Assembly (NCBI GenBank): GCA_009363875.1
Contig: CM018681.1
Coordinates: 39,325,510-39,389,509, forward strand
Reading direction: 5' to 3'
DNA length: 64,000 nucleotides
Source: Mikania micrantha
Lineage: Eukaryota; Streptophyta; Magnoliopsida; Asterales; Asteraceae
Part shown: positions 45,726-58,700 of the stretch, in pieces
How positions within the stretch are numbered: position 1 is the stretch's first letter
Layout: the number at the start of each line of letters is the position of its first letter
Notes under the pieces: model-generated
Told to the model about the DNA's origin: nothing
The model's database searches: none
Seen by the model: the letters and a program-made list of their open reading frames with translations, nothing else
Program-made: the position numbers and the translations under genes

Positions 45726-48010
45726 TGTCACACCCTGGTCGTTGCGGAAGCGTACGGTGTGACTTCAAGGTTTCACAGTCATGATTTACAACAAAAGACA
45801 TACATATTTCTATGTTACAGTACAATAACACAACGACATTAGCCACAAGCCTAATGTCATAACACTTTTATCAGAGTTTCACACATATATGTATTGCTAT
45901 TACACATATATACTATGCGTTATATCACACAGTTGAGTCTATCACTAATAGACTCTGCTATACGACTCCCAAGCTTGAGCTCACAGCTCCACCCACTGTA
46001 TCACTACATTCCCTGTATCATTTGGCATCTGAGAAAACATGATTTAAAAAAAACAATCAGCATATCGCTGGTGAGTTCACAAGTTTATCTGTTTAAGAAA
46101 ACTATCAAAATGTATACAATGTATCTAAATCAGTCAAATGTTCGCATAAAATAGTTCAATAATTTTAGTGTTCCAAACTGGGTGTAAAACATTGGTATCC
46201 AGTGCTAACATTGTCCTTTCCAACAATGTCGTGTCCTGTCTCAGACCAACGTCCAATTATAACTCCAGGGCTCCCATAACCGAGCTGACGTGTTCATGCC
46301 CCTTGTTCCAATGTCCTTGTCGCAAGACATTGTGTGTTTTCCCATTATCGAGCGCCCGTTCGACATCCAGTCGTGGTTTTAGCTACGAACCACGGGCGAG
46401 GATTGTCAATCACAAATAGATCTATTCTCGATAATCACGCCCCCCCCACGGTTAACGGTTACAGAATAGGGGACTTAGCGACAAATGTTCAACCCGATAA
46501 ATAATGACATATTTGGTCGTGTTCCCCCACTGTCACGTGTTTCAACCAAATGCTTTACAACGCTTTCGTTTTCATGTCTCGTAAAATGTTTCAAAAGTAT
46601 TACAGTATTTCACTTTATACGAACAGGTTTTTCGTGTTTCACAAAAATATAGCGAAAGCGTTTCGGAGTGGTATCATGTATCACACAATGCATCAAACGT
46701 GTTCAATGTTCCACCTGAACAAATCAGGTATCATGTTCCACAAAATGTATCAACACGTTTCAAAGTTTCACCTGATCAAATTATGTTTCATGTTTCACAA
46801 AATGTTTCAAAACTGTTCTCACAACTTCAGAATAAACAAGATGTTTCAAATGCATTTTTATGTTTTCTCATTCCCCGAGTTCAAAGCCAAAATACATAAA
46901 AGGGGATTCGTGAACTCACCTGTGTTATTTCAAATCACTAACAAAGCACAACGTGAGCCACTAGTTCTAACGCTCAAAACCTGTATATCATTAAAGTTCT
47001 ATAAGTTACTTGAGCCTAATCTGACTCTCAGAACTATCCTTAATTCAACATCTCATCACATGTGTTAACTGAGAACCTGTAATGATCTAGGTACTCATTA
47101 AGAGTTTTATGACTTGTTGGCGTAATCAGGACATTCCCAGATTAACCATATTAGTGTTGTTGTTGATTATATCACTAAAACAGTTTCTCAATGAATTCCA
47201 GGTTTAGGAACAGTTAATCCTTATCAGTGATCATTCCAGAGAATGATCAGAACCATCACAACCATTGTTATGATCAAATGGTTAAAACCATTGTGATCTG
47301 TGATATGGTTTCATGATAATCGGACATTATAACGGCTCAAAACAAAGATTTCACCGTTAACCTGTCGAGTTCTTGATTTCTAACTATTCCTAGCCATCAT
47401 CTAGGCAATAATCAACAACAATAACCATGATATCACTGTTAAAATCTAGATCTAATTCATATATTATCAAACTAATAGAAGAGATCGAATCGTTACCCTT
47501 TAGAACGGATTTCTCGGATGAAAACGATGATCAGGACTTGTAGAAACGTTCCCTAACTTGATCCGGATGTTTGGATGGCTTCAAAACTGAGATTTGGGGG
47601 TTAAAATTCGATCTGGAGCGTTTGAAAGTCGAAAATATCGACTAAAATGAGTTCTGATCAAGAAAACCAGATTTTTATGCGTACTGCTTCCGTCGCGTAC
47701 CGTGAAGGATTTAAAAAGGTTCCTTCGCGTACCTCCACCGCCTTAGTTAGTTTTCAATTTTGTTTTCGCGATTCCGGGAGCATACGAACTCCGTTTTACG
47801 CGCCGTTTTCGCCCACGTTCACGATTTTTCGAGCTCTTTCCAATTATTATAATTTCAAGACCTGAAAAGTTCAAAATATATGATCTCTTATTTAACGCTA
47901 TATTCGAATCAGTGTATCTTAAAATCGGAGCCTCGTTTCGAAATTTCGCTTACACTCATTTTCTTTATTTTTGAGTTATGATTCTAACCTGGAATTTGTG
48001 AATTGTCACA
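45726..48010 (-). repeat. Element A 5' LTR
   Basis: 2,285 bp, TGTCACACCC to GAATTGTCACA. Donor-like sites correspond to those in the 3' LTR (CAG/GTGAGT with GT at 46918-46919). No strong TATA box is visible; TTTTTAAAT near 47711 is the nearest candidate. Confidence 0.97.
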
Positions 48011-48423
48011 CCTCACCTTATGTTGTTGAGGACAGCCACTGATGTCGAGGGTCGTCTCCATCTTCTCGATCCATTGGATCAAGCCAACAGCTCCCTCGTT
48101 GCCACTGAATGTCGATGGCTTGCATCCTACAAAACTCTTGTAGGAATAGTCTTGTTGATATATGGTGTTCCCACTGCCCTCACCAGTTAAGTTGTTGTTA
48201 CTGTTTCCGTTGTTGGAGTTAATCCGGTTCATCGTATCGGGAATCACTTCCCTCAGTTGATTGGTCAGCAAAGTGGCAGTGTGATAATAGCCGGATCTAA
48301 CTCATGATTTAGTGGAAGTGGTGTATGTGGAGGTGGAGGAGATGTAGGTGGTGATGGGGTTGCTAAATGTGGAGGTGAATGTGGTGGTGGTGGCAACAAA
48401 TGTGGAGGTCTTCTTGGAGGCAT
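48011..48423 (-). pseudogene. Element B gag, N-terminal part
   Basis: Starts MPPRRPPHL at 48423, then a Pro-rich stretch, and reaches a stop at about 48265. The reading resumes in another frame from 48271 (LREVIPDTMNRI, SYKSFVGCKPSTFSG, IQWIEKMETTLDISG) up to 48011, where element A starts. The next residues are found at 38703. The N-terminal frameshift predates or is independent of the A insertion. Confidence 0.88.
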
Positions 48424-48583
48424 TCTGATCACAACAAAAAGAATATCAATTAGTGCAATGATCAAATGCAGAAGATTTATGCAAATAAAATCCTAAGTCT
48501 TACGTCCTCTACATGAAATGTCCCAAGGTTATAGTCTAGGCCAAACTGTTTAAGTAATATGACCTATATTTCTCTATAACCAT

Positions 48584-48596
48584 GGCTCGGATACCA
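48584..48596 (-). other. Element B primer-binding site
   Basis: Minus strand TGGTATCCGAGCC, one mismatch from the tRNA-Met type site seen in A and C. The leader from here to the gag start is short (about 160 bp) and empty. Confidence 0.85.
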
Positions 48597-48599
48597 ATT

Positions 48600-51500
48600 T
48601 GTCACACCCCGAGCCGGCGGGCTGGATCGACTATCCCGTCGGGCGGAATGTTCCTAGGGCGCGATATCGGATGATTATCATAGTGATCAGATTGTTAACA
48701 TGGCACATGATATATAATGAGACGTGCTTACATGACATTCAATACATAGAATTACAAAGTTAAATTACACAGTACGTGTTCGTAATTTAACTAGGTAAAT
48801 CTACTCAAAAGAAGCATATAGTTTCTATCTTGTAGCTGCACAAGATACACAAAAGAGATTCAAAATGTCATAAAAATATATGCATCCAAAAAGCAAGCTA
48901 GGTCTTCTATAAAGTCCTCAAGCTTAATCACTGATGCTTCGTAACTAGACCTGTTCGTCACCTGAGAAACATGCATTTAAACAAAGTCAACACCAGGTTG
49001 GTGAGTTCATAAGTTTAGTTATTTAAAAACTTTCAGAGTTATCTACACAACATCTTGTATTACACAAGTCTTAATTATTTTCATTTGGCATTAACTCATC
49101 CCCATGTCCTCTCTATAGATGCACCTACAGATAGGATATTGTCCAGTCAAGCATGCTTATATATAGGGCATACGTAGGGGACAAGCCCCAGCCGACGTCC
49201 CACCACACATTTGACAGAACTCAATACCACCTGTATTGTAGCTATAGATATCCATTTCATCACCCATAGACTTAATCACAATCAAGATCTCCAATATGAA
49301 ATACCTTTTTATTAGAATGATATTAACGTAACACATTAGATTTCTAAGTAGTACAATTCTCCACAGTTATAAATGGTGGAAAAACCACAAATATTAATAG
49401 TGGTGTTACCATAGTTATTAGGGGTGGTATGCTCTTTGACTTACTACTAATCACATCTGATTAGGAAGTGAGAGCAAGTCTGACACGTAGTTATATCCCA
49501 ATAGGTAATCAGAATTGAATTGACCACATTGCAGCCACCACAAAGTCAAACCACAATGTCCTCAATTAAATCTGGATTCATTAGTTTTCACAAGACCTCA
49601 CAACTATTTGCCACCAGCTTACGACATGAGTGAGGTCAATCTCTCAGTCTGCCAGTCCATAGAACAGAAGTGGTGAGATAATTAGCAGACACTATCATAC
49701 TCTCATCACCTGTGTCAGAAATGATAGAGTTGGAATAGGCTGACTAAAAATCAAAAGAGTTCTTATAGTTCTCAACCCATAACCATCAACTCATAACAAT
49801 CCAACAGGCATAGCACACAGGTTCTCATAGGTACAACAGATCAATTCCCTGAGAACTAACTCCAATTATTCCCAAAGACTTAACAGTTATAATTTTCTTT
49901 AGAATTAATAATATAATTCAATAGGAATAGCACGTATTCCTCATGAGAATTACAGTTGTAATCTCAGAGGAATAACTGTTTTATCACTTAGTAATCGCGG
50001 ATATTGTCTAACATAAATAATAGTTATAAACTCGCAGTCATCAACTTTTACATAATAAGGCATACAGTTGTAATAACAAAGTAAAACCTTATTATCATAC
50101 AGTGTACTAAAACATTTATTAAAATTTTTAGCATGTTCTCAGCCCCGCAGCTAAAAACCAAAATATTAATAAAAAGGGGCATCTGAACTCACCTGGTAGT
50201 AGTAGTGCTTGACTAAGCAATCACAGAATGCACGCGCTCACTTGTTGTTCTTGAGATTGTATTCACGATCATGTGTTTGATTCCAAATTGTTTGTAAATT
50301 ACAAGTATAAGTTAATAATGCGTGTGTTAACCCTAAAGTTGGTTAACACCTTTAGACCTTTGTTATTGTTTAGTCTTGGTTCTCTTGTAGTATTATACAC
50401 TAATACCTAATCTTTTAGATTAGATATTAATACTATAAGGTGTTTATTGTCCACATGTTTTAAACTTAAGTTGTCACCTTGGCACCTTGTCTTATTTCAA
50501 AAACAATAACATTGCTTAGGGTTTTAGTGTTAACTTAGTAATTTAACATTATGCTAGCTTAAAAAGATTTTAATCATTTTAAAATGTTAACACAAGTAAG
50601 TTGTTATAAAACATAATTATTTTGCATGTTTATTACAAACTCAACAAGTGTTTTCATTAACTAAGTTTCCAAAATAGTTTAACACTTTTACATGAAAACC
50701 CTAATGATGTTCATGCTAAAACCATGATTCATCTTCTCATGTTATGTTATAGCCTTAATTCTTTGTCATTACAACATTGGTATCATTAATCATGTGTACA
50801 TCGATCAATCTTTAGCAATATCGATGGGCTACAAGTGTTAAATATCGATAATGACCCATTCGGCTAACACTAAGAAATCCTAACGAGTCCCCTTCGACAT
50901 CACCTAATTCCCATCAATCTTGTGATCTCGTTTGAGGTTCATTTTGACTGATTTATATTTTAGATTGCTTGGCTAACTTACCATAACAGCATCGAGGGAT
51001 TTAAGCTGAATTAGGAGTGTCGATATTATTCCAGCTCGTTAGGTGGACCAAACCATGAAAAATCGTGACTTTAATCTTACCTTAGCTTCGATTTAGCTGT
51101 TTTATTACAGCTCCTAGTGGTCTCATAGCTCAAAACCAGTTTTAAAAATGAAGAAGATGATGAATGGTGACCTTTAGCACCGTAACTTCTCTCTAAGATT
51201 CCGACCAAAATACTTCGAACTAGCTTCGATCCCTCGTACTTCCAACTTCCTCTCATCGAGACGGTCGTTTCGATATATTATTTGCGCGATTTTGTTAAGA
51301 AACGAATAAGTTATGGGTGTTTTAATGGTGATTTCTAGTGAGATGTGAGGTATCCGAAAATTTTAGAGAGGAAGAGTATAATCAGCTGAAATGAAGAAGG
51401 AAAAAGGAGAAAAAAATGGGGCTTTATACCCCGGGTGTTTAACCACGTGTTCAGTCTCGTTCGGTGTCGGTTTCGCGTATATTTACGTACGCACCGTTAC

Positions 51501-52328
51501 GGTTGAGTAGTTAGACAACTGAACACGTAAATTAGGTTTCTTGGATTATTTTGATGAGTTTCAAAATTGTAAAATGTTAAATATTATATTTTACTTATTT
51601 TTACTGTTTCTTTCGCAATCAGACCGTTAAATCTCGTTATTTCGTTAAGTAATGTTAATTATGTGTAGTTTTACTAATATAGTTTTATAAAATTCTTTTT
51701 AGGTGGTAGTTCCTAATAAATATTATTTTTATTTTTTTTATTATCTTAACGTTCGTAATCGTTTATTTTCGCCGTTTCGTCAGAAAACGTAACTTACGCG
51801 CGTTTTCGTACAGAGCGCAAACTGTACGAATACGATCGTATGTTTACTTTCTGATATGGTTTTCTATTTTTTAGTAGTCATTCAGAAAGTTAAACCAACG
51901 GATATGTTTGTGTGAATCGTCACCCACGCAAACACTCTGTCGGTTCATCGTTCGTAAACGATACTGAACTGTTGTTTGAATTGTACATTCTCATAGACGG
52001 ACTCAACTAATCCTTACTGTTTTCACATTGTTATAAATAGTTTCACATTGTTTTCTCACTGATTTGTCGGCCATCTGATTCCTGTTATATGTGGATATCA
52101 GATCGCAACCGATTTGTTTTTGTCATTTGTTTTCACCCTTGTTATTTCTTATGATTTGTTGTATTTCTGCATTTGAATTTTCATTCAAATACATACAACT
52201 GATATACTGTTCTATAGCCCTGTTTTCACTTAACTGTTTATCAAATAGTCATTCACGCATAGTCATACACACATAGTTATTTACACATACCGTACGGATT
52301 GCCGGACGATCTGGTACTAGTTGTCACA
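48600..52328 (-). repeat. Element B 5' LTR (3.7 kb)
   Basis: TGTCACACCCCGAGCC at 48600 to AGTTGTCACA at 52328. Minus-strand signals: TATAAAG at 51422-51428; donor-like AAG/GTAAGA with GT at 51079-51080; donor-like CAG/GTGAGTT with GT at 50191-50192; TATATAGGGCATA box near 49157; acceptor-like TTTCTCAG with AG at 48962-48963. Hexamer arrays are almost absent here, unlike in C, E, H and the solo LTRs. The only ORF (52091-52276) recurs in the 3' LTR (30625-30816) as LTR sequence. Confidence 0.93.
51422..51428 (-). promoter_or_regulatory. TATA box of the element B 5' LTR
   Basis: Minus strand TATAAAG in GGGTATAAAGCCCC, about 900 bp inside the outer LTR end. Confidence 0.7.
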
Positions 52329-54121
52329 CTCCATACCCAAGATCATGAAGTCCGCGAGAAAAGAATCTATCAATCTTCACCAACACGTTCTGCACTATCC
52401 CCTGAGGAAACTTCACTGACTTATCTGCCAGTTGTATGGTCATACATGTAGGCACACATAGGCTTGCCTAAATTAAGCTTAGGAAAAATCGAATATGGCA
52501 TCATATTAGTACTAGGACCTAGGTCTGCCAATGCATAGCTGACAGACGAGGTACCCAAATCACACGGGATAGTAGAACTTCCCGAACCACTCGTCTTATG
52601 GGGTAGCTCCTTCTGTGATCCTGTAAAACATCTCTCACTCAGTGTTACAGCTGAGATCTCCTCCAAATTCTTGTCTTCATCAGGAGATCTTTTATAAACT
52701 CAGCATATTTGGGAATATGCTGTAACACATCAGAAAATGGGAGGTTCACCTTAAGCCGACTAAACAACTCAAGGAAGTTCCCATACTCCTTTCATACTTT
52801 TGCTGGAGGATTCTAGCTGGGTATGGCACCCTGGAGAGATTAATTTATCCTTCCTTCTGTTTCTCTTTCTCCACAGGAATTTACACGTGTTGTGTGGAAC
52901 TTTTTGCGCTTAGCCTGGTATGGTGCACCTTACCTGGAATCTCCGTCTCAATATCCTCATCCACCGGTTCTTCCTCCTGTACTGGCTTAGTATACAACCT
53001 CTCTTTACCCATAAACTTACCACTTATAGAAGTAACTGCATTCACAAACCCTTTCGGGTTTTTCTCTGTGTTGCTTGACGTGTCACATGGCTTCCTCTCT
53101 TTAAGTTGATCAGCCAACTCTTCTATCTTCATGTCCAAACTCAATATGGTTGTACCTTGTGTCTTAATTAGCTCATCATGTCTAGCACTGGCAGTCTAAG
53201 TGGCAGCAATAATCTGTGTCAACATCTGTGTCTGCTTGACCCTTATTTCCTCCAATCTAGCCATCCTCTAATCAGTAACACCACTCTACTCATGCGGATG
53301 CTTATTGAACACAGATGAGTTGCCATTCTTCCACACAAAACTAGTATGTTCACTTCCTCTTGAGTTATGGGAATTGCCATAGGCATTTCCCGGACCCCGG
53401 TTAAAATTACTACCATACTTCACATGCTCTTAAGAATCATCGGCCAACATTGGGAACTGTTGAGTATCATGGCCTCATCTACTCACACTTGGCCTTTTTC
53501 CTTGACTGCGAATCTTTCACCATATTGGTGAGTGCTTCTACATGTGCTACCAACGAAATGTTAGAGTCTTAAGGCAAGACTCCAGATCTATGAACAGTGG
53601 CCTTCGCTCGGGTGGGATACTGATAGCTGCACATTGCCCTGTTCTCAAATAATTGCAGACACTCGTCAGGGGTTAGATTGGTAAGTAAGTTACCCCCAGC
53701 AATAGAATCAAGTGTGTGTCTGGTGGCAAAGGTGAATCCATTATAGAAATTCTCAACTAAAGCCCAATTTTCTAATCCATGATGCAGGCACTTATTTATG
53801 AGCTCTTTGAACCTCTCCCATGTGGTGAAGAAGCTCTCTCCTTCCTCCTACTGAAAAGAATGGATATAACTTAGGGAAGTACTTAGTCAAGAACATCTTC
53901 TGCATCTCATCCCATGTAATGATTGATCCAGTAGGTAGGGACTGAAGCCAAGTGATGGCTTTGTCCTCAAGTGAGAATGTGAAGAGACGTAGGAAAACTG
54001 CATCATCAGAGACACCCTTGAGTTTGAAGGTCTCACAAATATGAAGGAATTACCCAACGTGAGCATTCGGGTCCTCATCAGGCAACCCTTGAAACTTAGG
54101 AGAATGAATGATAAGATTGAT
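52329..54121 (-). pseudogene. Element G (Athila/Tat-like) gag and start of protease
   Basis: Read from 54121. Gag core in shifting frames: FLRLFTFSLEDKAITWLQSL, ITWDEMQKMFLTKYFPKL, then TWERFKELINKC, ENFYNGF and NLLTNLTPDECLQL, all typical of Athila-type gag. A coiled-coil, acidic region follows at 52881-53144. Protease is at 52421-52666: PCDLGTSSVSYALADLGPS has DLG in place of the usual active-site DTG/DLG-A, then MMPYSIFPKLNLG. At 52329 element B interrupts it; the continuation is at 13570. Many stops and frameshifts; an old copy. Confidence 0.85.
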
Positions 54122-55140
54122 TGTGACAACCAGTACCTAACCGTCCGGCAGTCGTACGGTATGTGTACTTTCATTACAGTGTGTGTGTATGTGTGTGTGA
54201 TTACAATGGGAATAACAGTTATGTGATAACAACTTTTGTGATACTAATCACAATTGTATGTATTTCAATGAGAATTGGAATAACAATGTATCACGAATAC
54301 AAATGACATAACATTACGGTTGTGATTAGACTCCCACAAACAACATGAATCAGATAGCCGGCAAAACAAAGGGAAATCAATGTGAAATCAGTAAAAACAA
54401 AGGTAAAACAGATAAGTTTAGTGGTGTTCGTCTATGAGTATTTCAAATCCATAACAATAATTCGATATCGTTTTCGAATATTAAACAAATGATTCACAAA
54501 AACATATATGTGGGTTTAATGTTCTAAATGATATCTGAAAAATTACAAAAAAAAATCAGAAAATAAAGCCATCATCGTGTTCGTTCCGGTGACGAATCGA
54601 ACGAATACGCGCGAAGGTGATACAATCTGACGAAACCGATAAAATAAACGATTTCAAAACTTTAAAAATAAGAAAAAGAAATAAAAAATATTTATTAGGA
54701 ATTACAAACTTCAAAAGATTTAAAAGAAACTATTTTATTTAAAATTATGTATCTTCTGTTACGTTTCGTAAAAGAGACGTAGTGTGAAACCGAACAACCC
54801 AAACGTACCCGACATAAGCTAGTAGGACTATATATAGGACCTAGCTTCCTTTTGGTTGAGCATATTTTGATGACATATTTATGAATCACTATTGTAAATC
54901 TTGTGCAGATGCAACATAGCACTTTATGATTCTTTTTGGTTAGATTTACATTGTTAAATTAAGAACATGACTTATGTAATTTAACTTTGTAATTCTATAT
55001 CACTGTCATTTAGCATTTCTCATTACATATCATGTGCATTGTAAACAATCTGATCATTTTGATTATTACACGATATTGCGCCCCGAGACCTTTCTGCCTG
55101 ACGGGAAAGTTGATCCAGCCCGCTGGCTCGGGGTGTGACA
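54122..55140 (+). mobile_element. Internally deleted solo LTR (1.0 kb) of the B/H type
   Basis: Starts TGTGACAACCAGTACC and ends CTCGGGGTGTGACA, flanked by TTGAT at 54117-54121 and 55141-55145. Both ends match the B-type LTR, but about 2.7 to 3.2 kb of the middle is missing. The sequence passes from a TATATATAGG box near 54830 straight into the part found just after the acceptor-like site in the solo LTR at 8087. It sits in element G gag. Confidence 0.9.
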
Positions 55141-55450
55141 TTGATGATCTGAGCAGGAATGTGCCAGTTGTCCTCGATGACAAGTGGTCGAGCAATGGAA
55201 GATCAAATGTCAGCCGCAGTCGGCTTGGCATATTCAGCGACCGTCATGGATTTACAGTCATTGTTTACATTGAACGACTTCTACATGCATTAATAATTAG
55301 TTCTTACATCATGTCTTAAATTACATTCATCTGATTTATAACAAACATATGTTCTAAACTTAAAAATATGATAGGTAAGACTTCGCAAACATGTCCTAAG
55401 TAAATAGGCTATGCTAGGAAAATCCAAAAAATATGTATGTTAACGTGATG
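55141..55450 (-). pseudogene. Element G gag N-terminus and leader
   Basis: Minus strand from about 55300 reads MTVAEYAKPTAADI, a stop, SSIARPLVIEDN, then continues across the solo LTR into the gag core at 54121. From 55300 to 55450 the sequence is AT-rich leader without an ORF. Element H LTR begins at 55451; TGATG at 55446-55450 is its candidate target site. Confidence 0.7.
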
Positions 55451-55755
55451 TGTCACACCCCGGGCCGACGGGAACGGATCGGGTTTTCCCGTCGGGCGGA
55501 AGGTTCCCGGGGCGCGATATCTTTGAGTGATAATCAATTGATCAGATTGTTTACATAGCACATGAGATATAAATGAGAAATGCTAATCATGACATGAAAT
55601 AGAATTACAAAGTTAAATTACATTGTACATCATAATTTAACTAAGTAAATCTACTCAAAAAGAATCAATGAGTTTATATCTTGAACTGTACAAGATATAC
55701 AAAAGTGATTCACTGTTTTGTCATATCAAAAGTATGCAGTCAAAAGTAAGCTAGG

Positions 55756-58700
55756 TCTTCTAAGAGTCCACTAGCTTAACGCTTGCACAATTATATCTAC
55801 ACCTGTCCGTCACCTGAGAAAACATGCATTTAAACAAAGTCAACACTAGGTTGGTGAGTTCATAAGTAAGTAAATTGAAAACCATTGAATTGATCATGCA
55901 CACATCCACAATGTCATAGTTGTTGCTTGTAATACTTGTTTCATCTGTACCACCCAATGGCCTCTCCTTAGTTATATGTACAAGTAGTGTATCACCTGAT
56001 CAAGTATGCTTATATATAGGGAATCCTGAAAGGGTCAAGCCCAGACGCTATCCCACCACATACTCAGTCAAGTTCCACACCACTTGCGATACAACTAAGG
56101 ATATCCATTTCCCCGCTTATTCATCGCACTTGAGATGTATTCAGTTATTGTATTGATGATAGAATAATATATTATATGGGGTTTAATTATCAAACCGAAG
56201 TATTGATGACCCTCGATGTATTAAGGAATTTTAGATTAATATAATCTTGTCCTTGTATTATTCTATACTTGAGGTGGGTTAACTGATGATACTCTATTAA
56301 ATATTAAGAGTGTGAGTTAACCCCTTGCAACTTGTTCTTGAACCATAGTGCATAGAGCCTAAAAGGAATCCATTAAATTCCTCACGTAATCAGATTTCAA
56401 TGCATCCGATTTATCTCTACCACTTTGCATGTCTATTGTCCTCAACGAAATCTATTACTAGTAGTGTAACATGAGAGCAGATCACCTTCTCAACCTACTA
56501 GTCAATAGGGTTTTCGCTGGATTAATTACTTATCACTGTAGATTAATATCACCATGTGTCGCTTACCAGAACCTGACTTGAGGTCGCCCTGTCACCGGTC
56601 ATACGTTACCGGCCAATGAATCAATACGATCAACATACTAGCCCTACAAGCTAGAGGTTTGTCAAACCTATGGTACCACTATGCTATCGTCGGTTTAGTC
56701 ACGTCAAACTAACTGGTCAGCGAATTAAAGGGGCTTACATGATCACTTGAACAACTTGGCACATGATTGAAGTGATATAATGCAAACAGGTCAATAGTAA
56801 CTAATTGTAATTGTATTCACTTGTACTCTTGTTCTCATTGTCATATGTTCTCCGTGATATTAACAAAGTTAAATAAGAACTAGTCTTATTAGGTTATGTT
56901 AATTAATTGAGTGAATGATGTTGTTATCATGAAATTATGTTATCATGATTATCATTCCATGCTACTTGTTCTTCTTGTAATATGTGTTGAGTTATAAGGT
57001 TAAGTATTATAAGATCTAGTCTTATTACACTTATTTAACTCTTGTATTGAATGATGTAGTAAAGATATATTATCTTTATATCATTCTTGTGTTTTGCTCT
57101 TGTAATCATGTCATCATGTTTCCTTGTAATTGTTACAATGTCATTTCTTGTAAGAATAACTAAGTGTTGTAAGAGTTAACTTACTACTAAGTTATTCTAT
57201 TGTATCGATGAGTTATGATATTAAAATATCATCATCATCTTATCTTTCCTGTATTCTTGAATTCAAACAAGCATGCATACAATGATTTATGATAATAAGC
57301 AATTTAATATCAAATAATCAAAGTATTAACAATATGTAAGCAAAACTTTTAAATAAATAAAAGTAAAGCATGTTTCTCAGCCTCGATAGTTTAAAATCAG
57401 TAAAGATTAAAGAAAAGGGGCATATGAACTCACCTTGTAGATGTTGGGGTTGACTTAGCTTAAACGAAAGGATGCACGCGCTCTGAGTTGTAATTGAGTT
57501 TGTTTTCACGATCCTGTATTGATTTAATGTTGTGTATAACTTATAAGTATAAGTTCATAGGGCTTTGTATGTGCATGTGTATGTGTTATCTTCTAAGAGT
57601 CCACTAGCTTAACGCTTGCACAATTATATCTACACCTGTCCGTCACCTGAGAATACATGCATTTAAACAAAGTCAACACTAGGTTGGTGAGTTCATAAGT
57701 AAGTAAATTGAAAACCATTGAATTGATCATGCACACATCCACAATGTCATAGTTGTTGCTTGTAATACTTGTTTCATCTGTACCACCCAATGGCCTCTCC
57801 TTAGTTATATGTACAAGTAGTGTATCACCTGATCAAGTATGCTTATATATAGGGAATCCTGAAAGGGTCAAGCCCAGACGCTATCCCACCACATACTCAG
57901 TCAAGTTCCACACCACTTGCGATACAACTAAGGATATCCATTTCCCCGCTTATTCATCGCACTTGAGATGTATTCAGTTATTGTATTGATGATAGAATAA
58001 TATATTATATGGGGTTTAATTATCAAACCGAAGTATTGATGACCCTCGATGTATTAAGGAATTTTAGATTAATATAATCTTGTCCTTGTATTATTCTATA
58101 CTTGAGGTGGGTTAACTGATGATACTCTATTAAATATTAAGAGTGTGAGTTAACCCCTTGCAACTTGTTCTTGAACCATAGTGCATAGAGCCTAAAAGGA
58201 ATCCATTAAATTCCTCACGTAATCAGATTTCAATGCATCCGATTTATCTCTACCACTTTGCATGTCTATTGTCCTCAACGAAATCTATTACTAGTAGTGT
58301 AACATGAGAGCAGATCACCTTCTCAACCTACTAGTCAATAGGGTTTTCGCTGGATTAATTACTTATCACTGTAGATTAATATCACCATGTGTCGCTTACC
58401 AGAACCTGACTTGAGGTCGCCCTGTCACCGGTCATACGTTACCGGCCAATGAATCAATACGATCAACATACTAGCCCTACAAGCTAGAGGTTTGTCAAAC
58501 CTATGGTACCACTATGCTATCGTCGGTTTAGTCACGTCAAACTAACTGGTCAGCGAATTAAAGGGGCTTACATGATCACTTGAACAACTTGGCACATGAT
58601 TGAAGTGATATAATGCAAACAGGTCAATAGTAACTAATTGTAATTGTATTCACTTGTACTCTTGTTCTCATTGTCATATGTTCTCCGTGATATTAACAAA

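Larger units (their letters stand above)
38704..48010 (-). mobile_element. Element A: young, nearly intact chromovirus-type gypsy element
   Basis: 9,307 bp bounded by CCTCA at 38699-38703 and 48011-48015. LTR ends are TGTCACACCC and GAATTGTCACA on the plus strand. Order on the minus strand: 5' LTR 45726-48010, primer-binding site 45710-45722, gag-pol 45629 to 41343 with tail to 41034, polypurine tract 40991-41000, 3' LTR 38704-40990. By eye the two LTRs differ at about ten bases plus one 2-bp indel, around 0.4 percent. It is inserted in element B gag. Confidence 0.97.
13571..52328 (-). mobile_element. Element B: chromovirus-type gypsy LTR retrotransposon, nested
   Basis: Outer ends are TGTCACACCC at 13571 and TTGTCACA ending 52328, flanked by CTCCA at 13566-13570 and 52329-52333. 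Own parts: 3' LTR in two pieces (13571-15078, 29268-30903); integrase C-terminus and chromodomain 30904-31332; rest of pol and gag 34893-38703; gag N-terminus 48011-48423; primer-binding site 48584-48596; 5' LTR 48600-52328. Later insertions are LTR E plus element C in the 3' LTR, a plus-strand solo LTR in integrase and element A in gag. Without them B would be about 10 to 12 kb. Coding regions are badly decayed and the LTRs have diverged by a few percent, so B is older than A. Confidence 0.9.

Noticed and set aside
54122..54122. Alternative reading of element G as two separate genes around this site
   Set aside because: The TTGAT duplication and continued gag similarity on both sides show one gag split by an insertion.
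54122..55140. Short LTR as a copy made from spliced leader RNA
   Set aside because: The joint lies at the TATA-like box and about 60 bp past the acceptor-like site, not at the predicted donor and acceptor, so an ordinary deletion is simpler.
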